Source: Cinnamomum chago
Lineage: Eukaryota; Streptophyta; Magnoliopsida; Laurales; Lauraceae
Assembly (NCBI GenBank): GCA_038049695.1
Contig: CP142459.1
Coordinates: forward strand, 71,542,501-71,606,500
Length of the DNA: 64,000 nucleotides
Direction: 5' to 3'
Shown: positions 22,111 through 34,171 of the stretch, one piece after another
Layout: each line of letters begins with the position of its first letter
Numbering within the stretch: position 1 is the stretch's first letter
The notes under the pieces: generated by a model
Database searches by the model: none
Told to the model about the DNA's origin: nothing
What the model saw: only the letters and a program-made list of their open reading frames with translations
Made by a program: the position numbers and the translations under genes

Positions 22111-25100
22111 TCCAGAATGAGCATGCATGATTAACAAATAAATGTAAATAATTAACAATTAATTTAAACAATTAGTGAGTGAAGTGTGATCACAAGGTGG
22201 GGTACTCATGATAGGTCCTACCTACAATATCATCCCGGTTTTTTAGATTGGGTCCTTATAATGTGAGTGACTATGTTCCACCGCGTATTTCTTCTAGCCT
22301 GAGAAGAGTGGTTTGAACTTCAACCTCCTAGTTTCTAAAAATCTTGTTGAAGTTGAATGATTAATGTGAAATATCCCACAATCCTTATCTATTTTAGTGA
22401 GATTTAGTCGGATTTTGTGTGACAACTGCATTGAAAAGTCGGTAGTGGTGTAGTAAAATATTATATCTAATACAATTTAGAAAAAAAAAAACCATTTGTT
22501 TCACTTTTGTCCAACCCTAGCCCTTGAGTGTAGGGTAAGGGCTTACGTATTATAAGTCCACCGTGGGCTCTGAGCGCTTTGGCTCAACCTAGGAATGACC
22601 CACATATATAAGGGTAGGGTAAGGGGGCCCGTTGAAAACCCTAATGAAAATGTCTAATGCTCGTTGGATGGATTGGGCCTAACTATTACAGCTGACGATA
22701 TAGGCCAAGTGGGCTAGTTTGGTCCAGTTTGATGTGGCTCATGAACACCCCTAGCTTGAACTAATCCAGCATCTAGGGCTTCTAATGTAAAAATAAATTA
22801 AAATTTTATCTAATGGCTAATTGCCTTTAGGAATGCAAGTTAGGCGAGAACCCCCAGTGAGATAAGGATATATTGAGGTTTTCAAATTGCAATGAATAAC
22901 AATCCATTTCATGATTTTCTATAAAGAGAATCTTTTAAAAACTCATAATCAAAATATTTATAATAATGATTTTTGAAGGGATTTTCTTAAACAAAACGAA
23001 AAGGCCAACTTCACTTATTATATATTAAAGCCGAAGGTTTTGGATTCAACTTTGACTAAATTCATTTCAATTTTTGACTTATATATTGAGCCTTGGTAAA
23101 AAGCTAAAAATGTATGGGTTGTGAGACTCGAACTCAAGATTTCTTTTATTTTCAAATAAGTAACTTAATCTCTACACAACACAGTTAATACTAATATATA
23201 ATTATTTATCAGAAAAATCTTAAAAGTAGTAAGATAGAACGGGAACTCCAACCACGTGGGTCATACCAAGCTAAGCATGGATTACTGTGCTAGTTTATAT
23301 TTATTAAAGTAACAAGAAATTAAAATAACGTTAAGAGCTTACAAGTTTACAGAAAAAAATTGGTTGAATGCCTCCTTTCCTTAACAAATATCTGATTTGC
23401 AATACAATGAAAGAATAAACATTTAAGTTAGCCAAAGTTTTATTATTTCTTCTTTCAAAAATAAGAAATTTACACAAATGGCTAGACAAAAGATGAGTCA
23501 AAGCCGAGGAATTATCTTCAAGTAAAAAGAGGCTAAGGTGTTTGGAAATTTTCAAAATAAGCTCTTATTTAATCTTTTAGAGCTTATTTAGTTTTCAAGA
23601 GTGTTACATAAACCTCTAATTGAATCCGTCATTTGATTATAAATAGAGGTTCACGTTCTAAAAAAACAAGAGAAGGGGACCTTTTGGCATACAATCAAAA
23701 TGCTTACGGAGGATAAGGTCCAAGTTCTATTCTATTGGTCTAAATTTAATGAATATCATTTTACTCTGACGTATATCAGTACATATGAGTCAAACCAACA
23801 TAAAATCAACTTGAACTTGATCGACACTATATTGGAATTGGATTGTGGTTTTTAGCCCAATATTGGTTGAACTATAGCCTAACTTTTTTAGTGTGGTTGG
23901 CATATTTAGTATGAATAAAAGTACATAGGATCTGCAAATTAGATGGGCGTCTGCCTTAATTTTAGGGCCATGTCCAGGTGTGGTCGTAAACTCAAGCCAG
24001 ATAACGAAAAGGTTCGTGAATGGTTCACAATCTTTGGCCAGGCTAGACCCAGACCATAAAAAAACCATCATGGCTAGACTCCACCCTTGTGATCACATTT
24101 CACTCACTAATTATTTACTGCTTTCATGTAATTGCATTTATTTGTTAATCATGCATGCCCATGCATTATCATGTAGACCGGACTCTCAACTTCTGATCTT
24201 GATCTTGATCTTGATCCTATCCATACAAAAGAAAGAAAAAGGAAAAAAAAAAAAAAGAGACCGAGAGAAAGACCGCAGGTTTACCACAGTATGCATCGTC
24301 GGTATACCAAAAATTGTAAATGCAAGGTTACCGCCCATAGGCCATATAGACGGCGGTAAGCCTATAATTCCTTTGTTCTTCTAATTCCTTTCGGGAGAGT
24401 TGTAGAAACTAAAAAGAAAAAAGCAAGTTATTCAATTCATGTGAATTACAAGCTTATCTTTCATCATTATTCATTTTGCAAGCAACGCATGAGATGTTTA
24501 AAGTCCTATAATCCCATCCGGCCTATTATATTATAATATATGAAGCCAACTGCATCCAATTGAAAATTTCAAATCTGATTTTGACCATTTTCAATTTTGA
24601 CCTCCACTAGTTATTATTATTATATTATTATATATGAAAGAGACCGATTTAAAATTCAAATCAACTCCAATTGATTTTGACCATCTCCCACGACTTTAAC
24701 CTAATCAATTCCAATATCCAAGTCTATTTTAATTTTATTTAATCTAATTAAAAAAATAAAAAATCATTTAATACTCTGTCCTCGTCTCTCCCTTTCATTG
24801 ACCTGTGCTAAGCATGGGGCATTCTGCTAGTCGTCATTTGAATTTGAATTGGTCCTGATCCAATCATCATTAAATCTGGGTTACAAATCATTAAAAATAG
24901 CTTTCCAGAAGTATTAACAAAACACAAAAACCACATTATTTCGCATGTACAATTCCTCTGATCTGCCAGCCACCCAAGTATGGACTGAGGCATTCCAGTG
25001 GTTGAGGGAGGTTGCTCCATAAGAGTGGGGTGGACCTCAACTACCACATTGACCTCACCCAACAGTAGGAGGTACATGACTTATGATGATTGATGAGAGT

Positions 25101-25817
25101 GGAAAGAGTTTTCTGTGGTTTACATTGAAAGTGGACAGAGATTTTTCTTCGTGGTCTACAGGAAACCTTTCTTCTACGTCCACATAAAAGTCTGTAATGA
25201 ATAGGAGTCACTGTGGTCTAGTTAATGTTAAACCCATCAAGGCTTGTCTTTTGGAAACACTCTCTGCCTAGAGTACAGAACGTTATGCTTCTTCTAACTT
25301 TAGTTTATTTTAAAAAAATTCTTAAGTTTATTCTTATCATCCTGGGCATTTGTTAACTCTAAAAATGAACTCTTATTTTGTGATTTAGAGCTTATTTATA
25401 TATTAGGGCATTTGATAAACCTCTAATTGAATTTTATAAATTTAGAGTTAGCTTATTTATTTACAAATGAGAACTTTTGCCTCTGAAAAATCCAGCAACA
25501 GGTTTTTTTTTTAGAACTTTTTTAGGTAACACGAACGGAGGTAGATAATGCAAAGTTTATGTGTTTTTAATGAAAATAACCTCATAGATATTCAAAATGA
25601 CACAAATGGCGGGTTCTATATTGTAGTTTATAAAAGGTGGGTACTAATCACCACAATTCCTAAAGGTGGGCTCCAATTACCTCATAAAATAAGGACTTTT
25701 TTTTATTTTACAAAAATGCTCTTATTATAAATTACAACTTAAAAGTTGGAGCTTTTATTTATGACGTTAATCAAATTAGTTATTATTAATTAGATTAGAG
25801 TTTATAAAACGGACCAT
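22111..25817. other. Gene-poor intergenic region
   Basis: No supported gene. Content is AT-rich with scattered GC-richer phrases. The stretch 22500-22760 ends in CATGAACACCCCTAG, the reverse complement of CTAGGGGTGTTCATG, which resembles hAT-type transposon ends. A (TTGATC)n-like short tandem lies near 24195-24219. Open frames such as 23790-24071, 23980-24384 and 24808-25077 show no domain I recognise. Confidence 0.5.
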
Positions 25818-26092
25818 GTTTGGTAATTTTACTTGTCAAGTAAATTTAAGCATAAAATCAAAAGCACTTTAATTCAAAACTCCCTCTATCTTTTTAAAAA
25901 AAAAAGTAAAAAAAACAACTACCTTTATTCATTAAATGACAAAAAAAAATTCAATTTCCCTACACAAAACGTCAAAAACATTCCATCCTAAACAACTAAA
26001 AATAAAATACCATCATAACCCACTTATATTTTATTCCCTTTCTTTATTTCACTTCACTACACTTTATTTTTAAAGTAAAATTACCAAACGGT
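25815..26092. mobile_element. MITE, 17-bp perfect TIR (family with copies near 33835 and 63540)
   Basis: GTTTGGTAATTTTACTT (25818-25834) and its exact reverse complement AAGTAAAATTACCAAAC (26073-26089) bound an AT-rich body without an ORF. The body (CAAAACTCCCTC, ACCTTTATTCATTAAATGAC, ATACCATCATAACCCAC) reappears in reverse orientation near 63540-63810 and more weakly at 33835-34171. Confidence 0.85.
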
Positions 26093-28850
26093 AGGGAAAA
26101 ACTTAAAGGACCTATTTATTTCGCACATGTCTGAAATTTCTGACACTGGTCAAAAACATGTCTTTAGAGTATTTGGGATCCTTTGATTAAACGTTGAAAC
26201 AGTAAAAATCAACTTTATGAAATGTTTATTCTAACTTTTTAAATTCTCTGTACTCGAGCATTTTGGAAAGGAATGGGGGGCAATATTTGGAGAACTCATA
26301 ATTATTTAAGAAAATAATTTCTTAGAATTCTTTGACCACATTGGCTGTAATAGACCAAGGAGGAAAGTTGAAAGTAAAACTTAATACAACTGTCCTCTTG
26401 ATATTTCATAGTTTAAAAGACAAATTCTATATTTTCGTAGAGGAGTTTCCATTTCAATGCAAGAATCCTCTTTAATGTGACAGTATCATTTTGTTCACAT
26501 TTTCACCAATAACAGTCAATACGTCTACAAGGGTTCCTTATTAAGAGGCATGAGAAGCAGTGCGGGGGGTTGACCCCTGGGCAGAGTATGCAGTGCATGT
26601 AGGAACCCCATGGAGTTCGGATTAACTCCGAGATGATAGATTAGGTTAATTTAGAAATATATATATATGGGAAATTTTTAAAAACTCTTCATTTCAAAAA
26701 GGGTGTTTTCACTCCTTTTGATTTGTCCAATGAGATAATGCCACTTCACATTGTTTATGCCAACTCATATTTATTTACTCACCTTTATTATAGGAGTGTG
26801 TAGGAGAGAAAATAGGAGATGTGAAAGAGAGAAAATAAGAGATTTGAATTTGAGAGAGACTCTCTTGAGGTGCTCACGTGGATATAATATATCATTTAGT
26901 TGCCGTTTTAGTCCTTTTTTATCTTGCAAAGTGGGGCACACATTTGGATTAAGCAAAGCCCTTTACAACAAAAATAAGAGGGTCCCACTGCGGGTTCACA
27001 TAATGATAACCCAAATAATTCATCTTGAATCCCGACCCCTACATGGATTTATCCTTCAAATCTTATTTTAATATGAGCGAGTCCCACCATATGATTCAAC
27101 ACATAACGAATATAATCGATGCCACGTGAAAAAATATGATGGATGCCACAAGACACATACGTGATTGATTGGATTTTGAATATACCTACTTTAACAGAGA
27201 AATTAATTAAGATTGATTTGATTAGCTACTTTTAAGGATATGAGATTGGCTAAGTAATAAGAGAAGAACCAATCTCTAACTTGCCATTTGTGTTAAATCT
27301 CATTATCTTTATTTATATTGGATGACATGACACTTTCATAGGCTCAGAAGAAGGGGCGTTTTCTTGCAAATAACGTCCAGGGAATTTTGTAGGGTGACCC
27401 TATATATATATATATATATATATATAGAATATTTATGTATATCCATTCATCATCATAGAGTCATATATGGTTATATGCAAAAAGGAAAAGCCATATAAGT
27501 GTCCCTCATCGTATGATGAGGGATGGATGCACATACATGAATATCCCCATATTATATATATATATATATATGATAGTTTACCATTCTCTCCCATATAAGA
27601 AAGATAGAGAGGGTGTCACTTCTTCTCTCTCTACGAGCTCCAAAAGAGAAGTGAAAAGGGAAAAATCTTCTGGGGTGCTTATCTAAAAGTTCAAATGCTA
27701 TTTTCAAGATTGATATTTTGAATCTTCGACATAGAACCTGCTAAGAATTCCTCAAATGCCTGCTATCAAGTAGAATTTTATACTATGATTTTGAAACTCA
27801 TAATAGAATTCCAAATGCTTCTTAGTTTTCTGTGATTGAACATCGACCTGATAGCGACCACATGTGCAATGTATCCCACAATAAGGATGGTTGAGAAAAT
27901 TTTAGCCATCTAATAAATATTCAACCTTTTCTTCACCTAGAACATTGGCTGTCCTTTAATTCTTTACATGTCTACTGATTTGGAAGCTACTGCTAAGTGC
28001 CTTTCCATTATGCAATGCATCGTTATGCTACATGTCCTCCAAATGAGTGGTCAGATCGCTCTCTTCCATGCCACACAATAAAACCTTAGGGGCAAGGACG
28101 GCTAGACACAAATGAGTGGATCAATTCCACTCATGGTGAGGGAATTAGGTGAGTGTGGTTGAATCTGAATGGGATGACAATCAATGTTCCATCCCTTCTA
28201 TCATTAAGAGGCTTGGTAAGAGTTTTTATTATTATTCTATTTTCACTAAAAACTAGTTTAAATAGATTTTTGAACAATACTACAGTTACTCTCGAACAAA
28301 TCCCCCCCCCCCCATGTCTACTTTCACAAAAAATCATTTTCTCAATTAAATAAGAAACAGTGGCCCACCTAGAAGTTTCTAGAAGTTTGTGGAGTGGCAT
28401 ATGTCTAAAGTTTGAAATCTACTTTAAATTTATCCAATGAACATTTGTGTGGATTTAGCGATCTAAAATAATCTCATTAATCAAAGACCTCGAGCGTACC
28501 AACGTAGTAAAAAAATAAAAAAACAATACCTGCAGGCAAGACAGGTCCGGAAAAACCGTTCACATTGAAACACATATCTGACTTTTCATTTGTGGGTCTA
28601 TCAAATAAATTTGAATGATAGAAATAACTTTTGACTAAATTTCGTCAATTGAGGAACCCATAAAAGACTTTTCTTACGTTGATCAATCAATCAATCAATT
28701 TAATAACTTAAGATGGAAACAAATTCGACTAAATAAGAAAAAAAATTCCCTCAATCAAAGAGTAATGCAGGATAGTGATCTTCAATGTGTGGATGGCCCA
28801 TTGATGGATTTATTTTGACCATCCTAATGACTGAAATCTGGCTCTCAAAT
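26093..28850. other. Intergenic region with a MITE relative
   Basis: No gene is supported. It contains a foldback MITE at 27427-27548, a C13 run near 28301-28313, and AT-rich DNA with phrases such as CAATCAATCAATCAATC near 28682. Short frames here (for example 26751-27071, 28131-28400) have no recognisable domain. Confidence 0.5.
27427..27548. mobile_element. Foldback MITE, diverged relative of the 16869 copy
   Basis: It lies between (TA)n runs (27401-27426 and about 27551-27572). Its right half read in reverse (GGGGATATTCATGTATGTGC, then CATCCATCCCTCATCATACG) follows the 16869 MITE arm. The left arm has lost the GGGG end. Central CCCTCATCGTATGATGAGGG is a near-perfect palindrome. Confidence 0.75.
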
Positions 28851-28989
28851 CTCTTCTGGGTCCGGCCATAGTGCACCCGGCTTCGACGGCTGAGATCCAT
28901 TTAAGTGCAAGACGACGGATCCATCCACGTGTCAACTCGGATCTACAAATGGTACGACGGCGAGAATGAAGGAAATTTTAAGGAAAGAT

Positions 28990-30900
28990 GTCGCTCCAAG
29001 TCTTCGCCAAAAATCGTCTATTCGTCTCCTCTTCTCTCTCCTCAGAAAACCCTAATTAGGGTTTCTAGATCTTCTTCTCCGTTTTCGAACAATCAGGTGT
29101 TTTGCTCTTTTTCCTTCTTCGATTCATTTTCTTTCCTGATTCGAGATCGATCAGATTGCTCAAAATTGGATCTTGTAGTGTTGATTTTGCAGAGACTTCG
29201 TTACGAGTTCTTCCATTTTGGGGAATTCGAGGGATTTTTCTGAACAGGTGAATTTTAGATTTTTTTTTTTTGAAAATTTAAGTTTTGATCGGATTAGTAT
29301 GCCTTTTTTTTTTTAATTTTAATTTGACTTTTTTCGTTGATGATTGATGGAGTTTATTTTAGGGTTATGGGACTTTAGAAGGAAAATTAATTCTAGTGTT
29401 TTTGTGGAAATGTTATGTTCTTATTACCTTGTTTGGAATTAGGGTTTTGAATTAGAAATTTTGTGTGCGTCTGTGTTTCTTTAAGTCTGCTAGGAAGATT
29501 CTTGAATTTTTATGTTTTGATATGATTACCATGCCCTTTTTTCCCTCTAATTTTCTGTTGGTGGAAACTTGTTGGAGGCAATATTGGTTTTGTTCTTTCT
29601 TTTTTTTTTTTTTACAAATTGGGTTGAATAAAAATGGTTTTTTTTTTTTTTTTTTTCAAGGAAGATCTGTTGGGATTTGTTCTGATTTTTTGAGGTTTCA
29701 ATTCTCTCATATCTGATCTTTCATTATATCGGGTTGAGACGTTTAAGTTAATTTCATGTTGAGAAGAAGGCATGTGTGATTTTTTATTTTTATTTTATGT
29801 GTTTTCTCAGTTGTTTATGACATTGATTTATCTTAGGAATGTGTCGTGGCAAGTTCATTCGGCAAAAATGATACAAATGCTTCTTCATTTTTTTTTTCCG
29901 AGGAAGCACACAATAAATTCAATTGATAATTTAGACATTGGTGCTACTGATTTTTCCTCCTAGTGAATGTTTAATGGAAGTTTTGGAAGTCTGAAATAAA
30001 TTGCGTAGTTGTGTGCCTATTTTTCACAGTTTGTCAACTTCCAGTAGTTTACAAAGACTACATCAACCAATGAAATTCATTAGCGTTAATGGCATGGCCC
30101 ATAATGTTTTCAATTTTTTTATTATGAGATTGATGGAATGCCGCACTTATATTTTCAATTATTTGATTATGAGATTGCGGATTTCTTTGTCATTTTTAGT
30201 TTCTTTTGCTTTCTTTTTGAGACCCTTGAGCAGGAGGGCATACTCTTGATGCCCTTCATGCATATAATTAACATCCTTGTGATTTTTTTTCCTGAAAAAT
30301 TTGCATCCTTTTCTCTATACCACATTCTCATTATTGTTTGAGTTTTGTGTAATTTGTGACCAAAGGGCATCCTTTGAATGGGGTTGCAACTTTCAGTTGG
30401 GCATGCTCCAAGTGCACTGTACTGTGGGGCTGGAACATAATAAGTAAATGGGATCTTGAGCTTGTATGCCTTATATGTGCTAAAATGGCTAGCATTTTTG
30501 ATAATCCTAGCTGTGTAGCATCAGATCATGTGCAGTGTGGGATGCCACGCTGGTGCCTTGGCCTGTGTCTAGACTGCATGATACGTGACTTGTATAGGCT
30601 TCAGCACAAGGCAGGCAACTGTAGGAATGGGCATTTTATGGATATGCAATGCTTGGTTTAGGGACTTTTCCCCCAAACACTGCTGGTGTTAATACTTTTT
30701 GGCTGAGATTTTTCCAGCAGGTAAAATCTTTGGGTTTGCAATTAATTCCTTTTCTGTTGCTTACTATCAGATTCAATACTAGTGCTGTGGAGTTGATATG
30801 GTGATTTATTCAGCTTTTGCGACGTAGGGAATAAGATCATTTGACTGGAGTGGTGTGATGTGAAAAATCTCTAAACTAGAAGTGATCTTGAGGATTTTTG
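28990..30900 (+). promoter_or_regulatory. 5' leader region of the F-box/kelch gene with a palindromic telo-box
   Basis: CT-rich leader-like DNA (TCTCCTCTTCTCTCTCC) is followed by AAACCCTAATTAGGGTTT at 29047-29064, a perfect 18-base palindrome made of two opposed telo-boxes. A leader intron is likely: donors AACAG|GTGAA (about 29247) or AATCAG|GTGTT (29096), acceptors such as TTTTCCAGCAG (30720). The exact splice pattern cannot be chosen from sequence alone. The 30356-30661 frame is not supported as coding. Confidence 0.5.
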
Positions 30901-32334
30901 ATGGGGCAATTTTTGAGCTTGGCTGGAAATAAGTCTAAAACGAGTGAGTGCGGTGATATTTTACAAGCCGAAACTTGCAAGAGGCAGAGGATGTCATTGG
31001 GCTTTAATGAGAGCCCAAGACTCATTCCCAGCCTCCCTGATGAGATATCTCTTCAGATTCTCGCAAGATTACCCAGAATCCGCTACTTGAACATGAAATT
31101 GGTGTCACAGAGCTGGAAAGCTTCTATCACAAGTCCTGAACTCTACCAGTTGAGGAAGGAACTTGGAACAACTGAAGAATGGCTGTATATACTGATAGAG
31201 ATCGAAGAAGATAAGCATATATGGTATGCTTTGGACCCTTTGTCCAATGCATGGCAAAGGTTGCCACCAATGCCCAGTGTAGTTAATGAGGAAGAACCTA
31301 GACGGGGCTTCTCTGGTCTTTGGATGTGGAATGTGGTGGGTTCAAGTATCAAGATTGCAGATGTCATAAGGGGCTTGCTTGGACGGAAGGATGCATTGGA
31401 TCAGATGCCTTTTTGTGGCTGTGCTACTGGGGCTGTTGATGGCTGTCTCTATGTGGTCGGGGGTTTCTCTAGAGCTTCTGCTGTGAGATGTGTCTGGCAG
31501 TATGATCCATGTGTGAATGCATGGAGTGAAGTGACATCCATGACTTTTGGTAGGGCTTATTGCAAAACAGGTGTATTAAACAACAAACTTTACGTTGTTG
31601 GAGGGGTGAGTAGGGGCAGAGGTGGATTAACTCCTTTACAATCTGCTGAAATGTTTGACCCATGTATGGGAACGTGGACTACAGTACCCAGTATGCCGCG
31701 CTCAAGTGCTCCGGTCTTACCAACTGCCTTTCTAGCTGACCTGCTAAAGCCCATTGCCACTGGAATGACGTCATATCGGGGAAGATTGTGTGTGCCTCAG
31801 AGTTTGTATTTCTGGCCATTCTTAGTAGATGTTGGTGGGGAGATTTTTGATCCTGAGACAAACTTGTGGGTGGAAATGCCGACTGGCATGGGAGAGGGAT
31901 GGCCTGCTAGGCAGGCAAACACAAAGTTGAGTGTTGTAGTGGACGGGGAGTTATATGCTTTGGATCCTTCTAGTTCTTTAGACGGTGGTAAGATCAAGAT
32001 ATATGACTCCAAAGAGGATGCTTGGAAAGTGATAATAGGGAAGGTCCCAATTCGAGATTTCACTGACAGAGAGTCTCCACATCTACTCACCGGTTTTCTT
32101 GGGAAGCTTCATGTAATCACAAAAGATATCAATAATGAACTCTCAGTGTTGCAGGCTGACTTGCGGAATGATGTTGCCTCTTTACCTTCAACTTCATCAT
32201 CCTCACCTACTGCCAGCGCCTTGTGTGAAAACTCTGATCCCTTGGCAGAAGAGGAAGCTTATATATGGAAGGTCATTGCAACGAAGAATTTTGGATCAGC
32301 TGAACTGGTAAGCTGTCAGGTTCTTGATATCTAA
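30901..32334 (+). CDS. F-box/kelch-repeat protein (At1g22040-like)
   Basis: One uninterrupted coding exon of 477 residues starts at the ATG at 30901; the frame is open three bases upstream but that codon is TTG. An F-box spans about residues 42-88 (LIPSLPDEISLQILARLPRI) and should bind SKP1/ASK in an SCF ubiquitin ligase. Kelch-type blades follow: LYVVGGFS (about 183), KLYVVGGVSRG (229), GGEIFDPETNLW (312), and GELYALDPSS (349), which presumably recruit the substrate. The overall order and signature segments (MPFCGCA, FLADLLKPIATGMT, MGEGWPARQA, SCQVLDI at the end) match Arabidopsis At1g22040, whose substrate I do not know. The protein begins MGQFLS, fitting the MGxxxS pattern for N-myristoylation. 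No truncation or frameshift is seen. Confidence 0.95.
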   Translation: MGQFLSLAGNKSKTSECGDILQAETCKRQRMSLGFNESPRLIPSLPDEISLQILARLPRIRYLNMKLVSQSWKASITSPELYQLRKELGTTEEWLYILIEIEEDKHIWYALDPLSNAWQRLPPMPSVVNEEEPRRGFSGLWMWNVVGSSIKIADVIRGLLGRKDALDQMPFCGCATGAVDGCLYVVGGFSRASAVRCVWQYDPCVNAWSEVTSMTFGRAYCKTGVLNNKLYVVGGVSRGRGGLTPLQSAEMFDPCMGTWTTVPSMPRSSAPVLPTAFLADLLKPIATGMTSYRGRLCVPQSLYFWPFLVDVGGEIFDPETNLWVEMPTGMGEGWPARQANTKLSVVVDGELYALDPSSSLDGGKIKIYDSKEDAWKVIIGKVPIRDFTDRESPHLLTGFLGKLHVITKDINNELSVLQADLRNDVASLPSTSSSSPTASALCENSDPLAEEEAYIWKVIATKNFGSAELVSCQVLDI

Positions 32335-33834
32335 TGATATTTTGTGAGGCGTGAGGCGGTGCCTACTTATGTAATTAAGTTGCTCTGGAATCAAGTAAGC
32401 ATTTGAGGAGTTGGCAATAGACTATTAGAAATATATATTTCTTTTCATAAGCTGTTTTTGGCACATTTAATATGGCTGAGTTGTTGCATTGGAAAGGTAT
32501 TTGGCAATGCCATTAACCTGGTGATATGGTGGTAAAAGATTTGGGATACAGCTGGTTGATTTGCCATGATGTATACAACTTTGAATATTCAGTTGGAAGT
32601 TTGTTAATTAATCATACAATCTTATTATATCTGTTTGTATATTGATAATTACTTAAGCATCTATATCTTTCCACGTTAGTGCCCTTTCTCTTCTATGGAT
32701 GGATTATGCGCGCATGTTTGATCACTTTTGTTATTCATGTAGGTTGTCTCCTGACAGTCATAGATGTATGGTGTATCTGTCTTTGTTGTATTGATTAAAC
32801 CAGTTCTACCGCTTTTACAAAGTAAATTTTGCAAACCAATCAACAAGTAAATCATGAATACCACTTTTTTTTTTTTTTTATGAAAATAATATTTCTAGAA
32901 CAACAGCTATTTTTTAGATGTATTCCACTTCTCTTGGTGCAGTTTGGTCTTATAACTGCATTTTCATGTTTGACTTCTTAAAAAACAGAGAGCAAATAAG
33001 ATTAAGAAACAGCTACTGACCTATTATTCTGGAGCAGAAGAAAAAATGCGCATTGCTTCTCAACTGATTGAGCTTCACGTTCTGTGGTGTTTTTGTTTTA
33101 TCAATTCTTTCATGGATATTTAGCTTGAATCACTTACCAATTGTTAAAAGAAAAGGCGGGGGGGTTTTATGGTAGTCAGAATCACGTCTGGCTGGTAACT
33201 TACTTCCATCTATCCTTTGATGCTTCTTCTTATTTTATCCCCCTTTTGTGTCTAAAGTTTAATTTTTTCTGTGTTCTGACTAATGTGTGTATATGTGCAT
33301 TTGCTGCATCTCTTAATGGGTCACATTGACATTGTTTGTGGGGTTTATGAACTCTATACCAAAGTAGTAGAATCCATCTACTACTGCATTCAAGACTGGA
33401 ATAGGATGAACTCCCTGTTTAGGAGATTTTGGAACGTATTTGCAGGAGTGTGGTGTAATGAGTTAGTGAGGGTGTCAGTATCCTCTTCTTCTTTTTTTTT
33501 CAAAAAACAGTTAGTGTGGGCAGCATACATCCTGTTTCAGCCTGACCTGGCTCTCCTCTTTGGACTTAAGGGGCATAGATGATCTGAAATAATATAGTTG
33601 TATATCTTATATATGTAATCTGTTCTGTTGTTCTAGATGAGCCTTCTTGTTTTATAATACAGAGTACAATATCCAACGTGATCATTGAGATTAGTTTTTG
33701 CAATTGAAGGGTAAGTTTAATTTGTAATTCACTTGGCAAGCAACATTCTCACTTGCATTTCCTTTTTCCTTTTAGGTTAACTTGTTTGGTTGGTTTCTTT
33801 TGTTTTAGTTTTCTTGTCCTTTTCTTTAGTATGA
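32335..33834. other. 3' flank of the F-box/kelch gene
   Basis: The 3' UTR must begin at 32335, but its end is not clear. The rest is AT-rich with T-runs. No further gene is supported; small frames such as 33283-33582 show no domain. Confidence 0.45.
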
Positions 33835-34171
33835 GCTGTTTGGGTAATTTGCTTATATAATGAAGTCAACAAATCAAGAGAGAATAAAAGAAGACGGGTC
33901 AATAAATGACAAAAAGACAAGTAATGGTTTTTTGTCATTTAGTGGATGAGAGAAGTTTTTTTACCCTTTTTTTTTTTTTTTGCAAAAAGAGGAGTGCCTT
34001 TTGTCAATTTAATGGCATGAGATAGTAGCTTTTGAACTCTTTTTTTTTTGTAAAAATATGTACTTTTTGAAATTTAGTACATTTTGACTTGACCCCTACT
34101 TATTTTCTCATATATTGAATTGACCATTTTATTTACTTCATAATACTTTACAAGTGAATTACCCAAACAGC
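33835..34171. mobile_element. MITE with 15-bp perfect TIR
   Basis: GCTGTTTGGGTAATT (33835-33849) and AATTACCCAAACAGC (34157-34171) are exact inverted repeats. The body includes GTCATTTAGTGGATGAGAG and a T-run, resembling in reverse the body of the 25815-26092 element. No ORF. Confidence 0.8.

Noticed and set aside
28905-29243. 112-codon frame over the F-box gene leader
   Set aside because: Its start codon would be GTG and it covers leader-type DNA with the telo-box palindrome; not a supported uORF.
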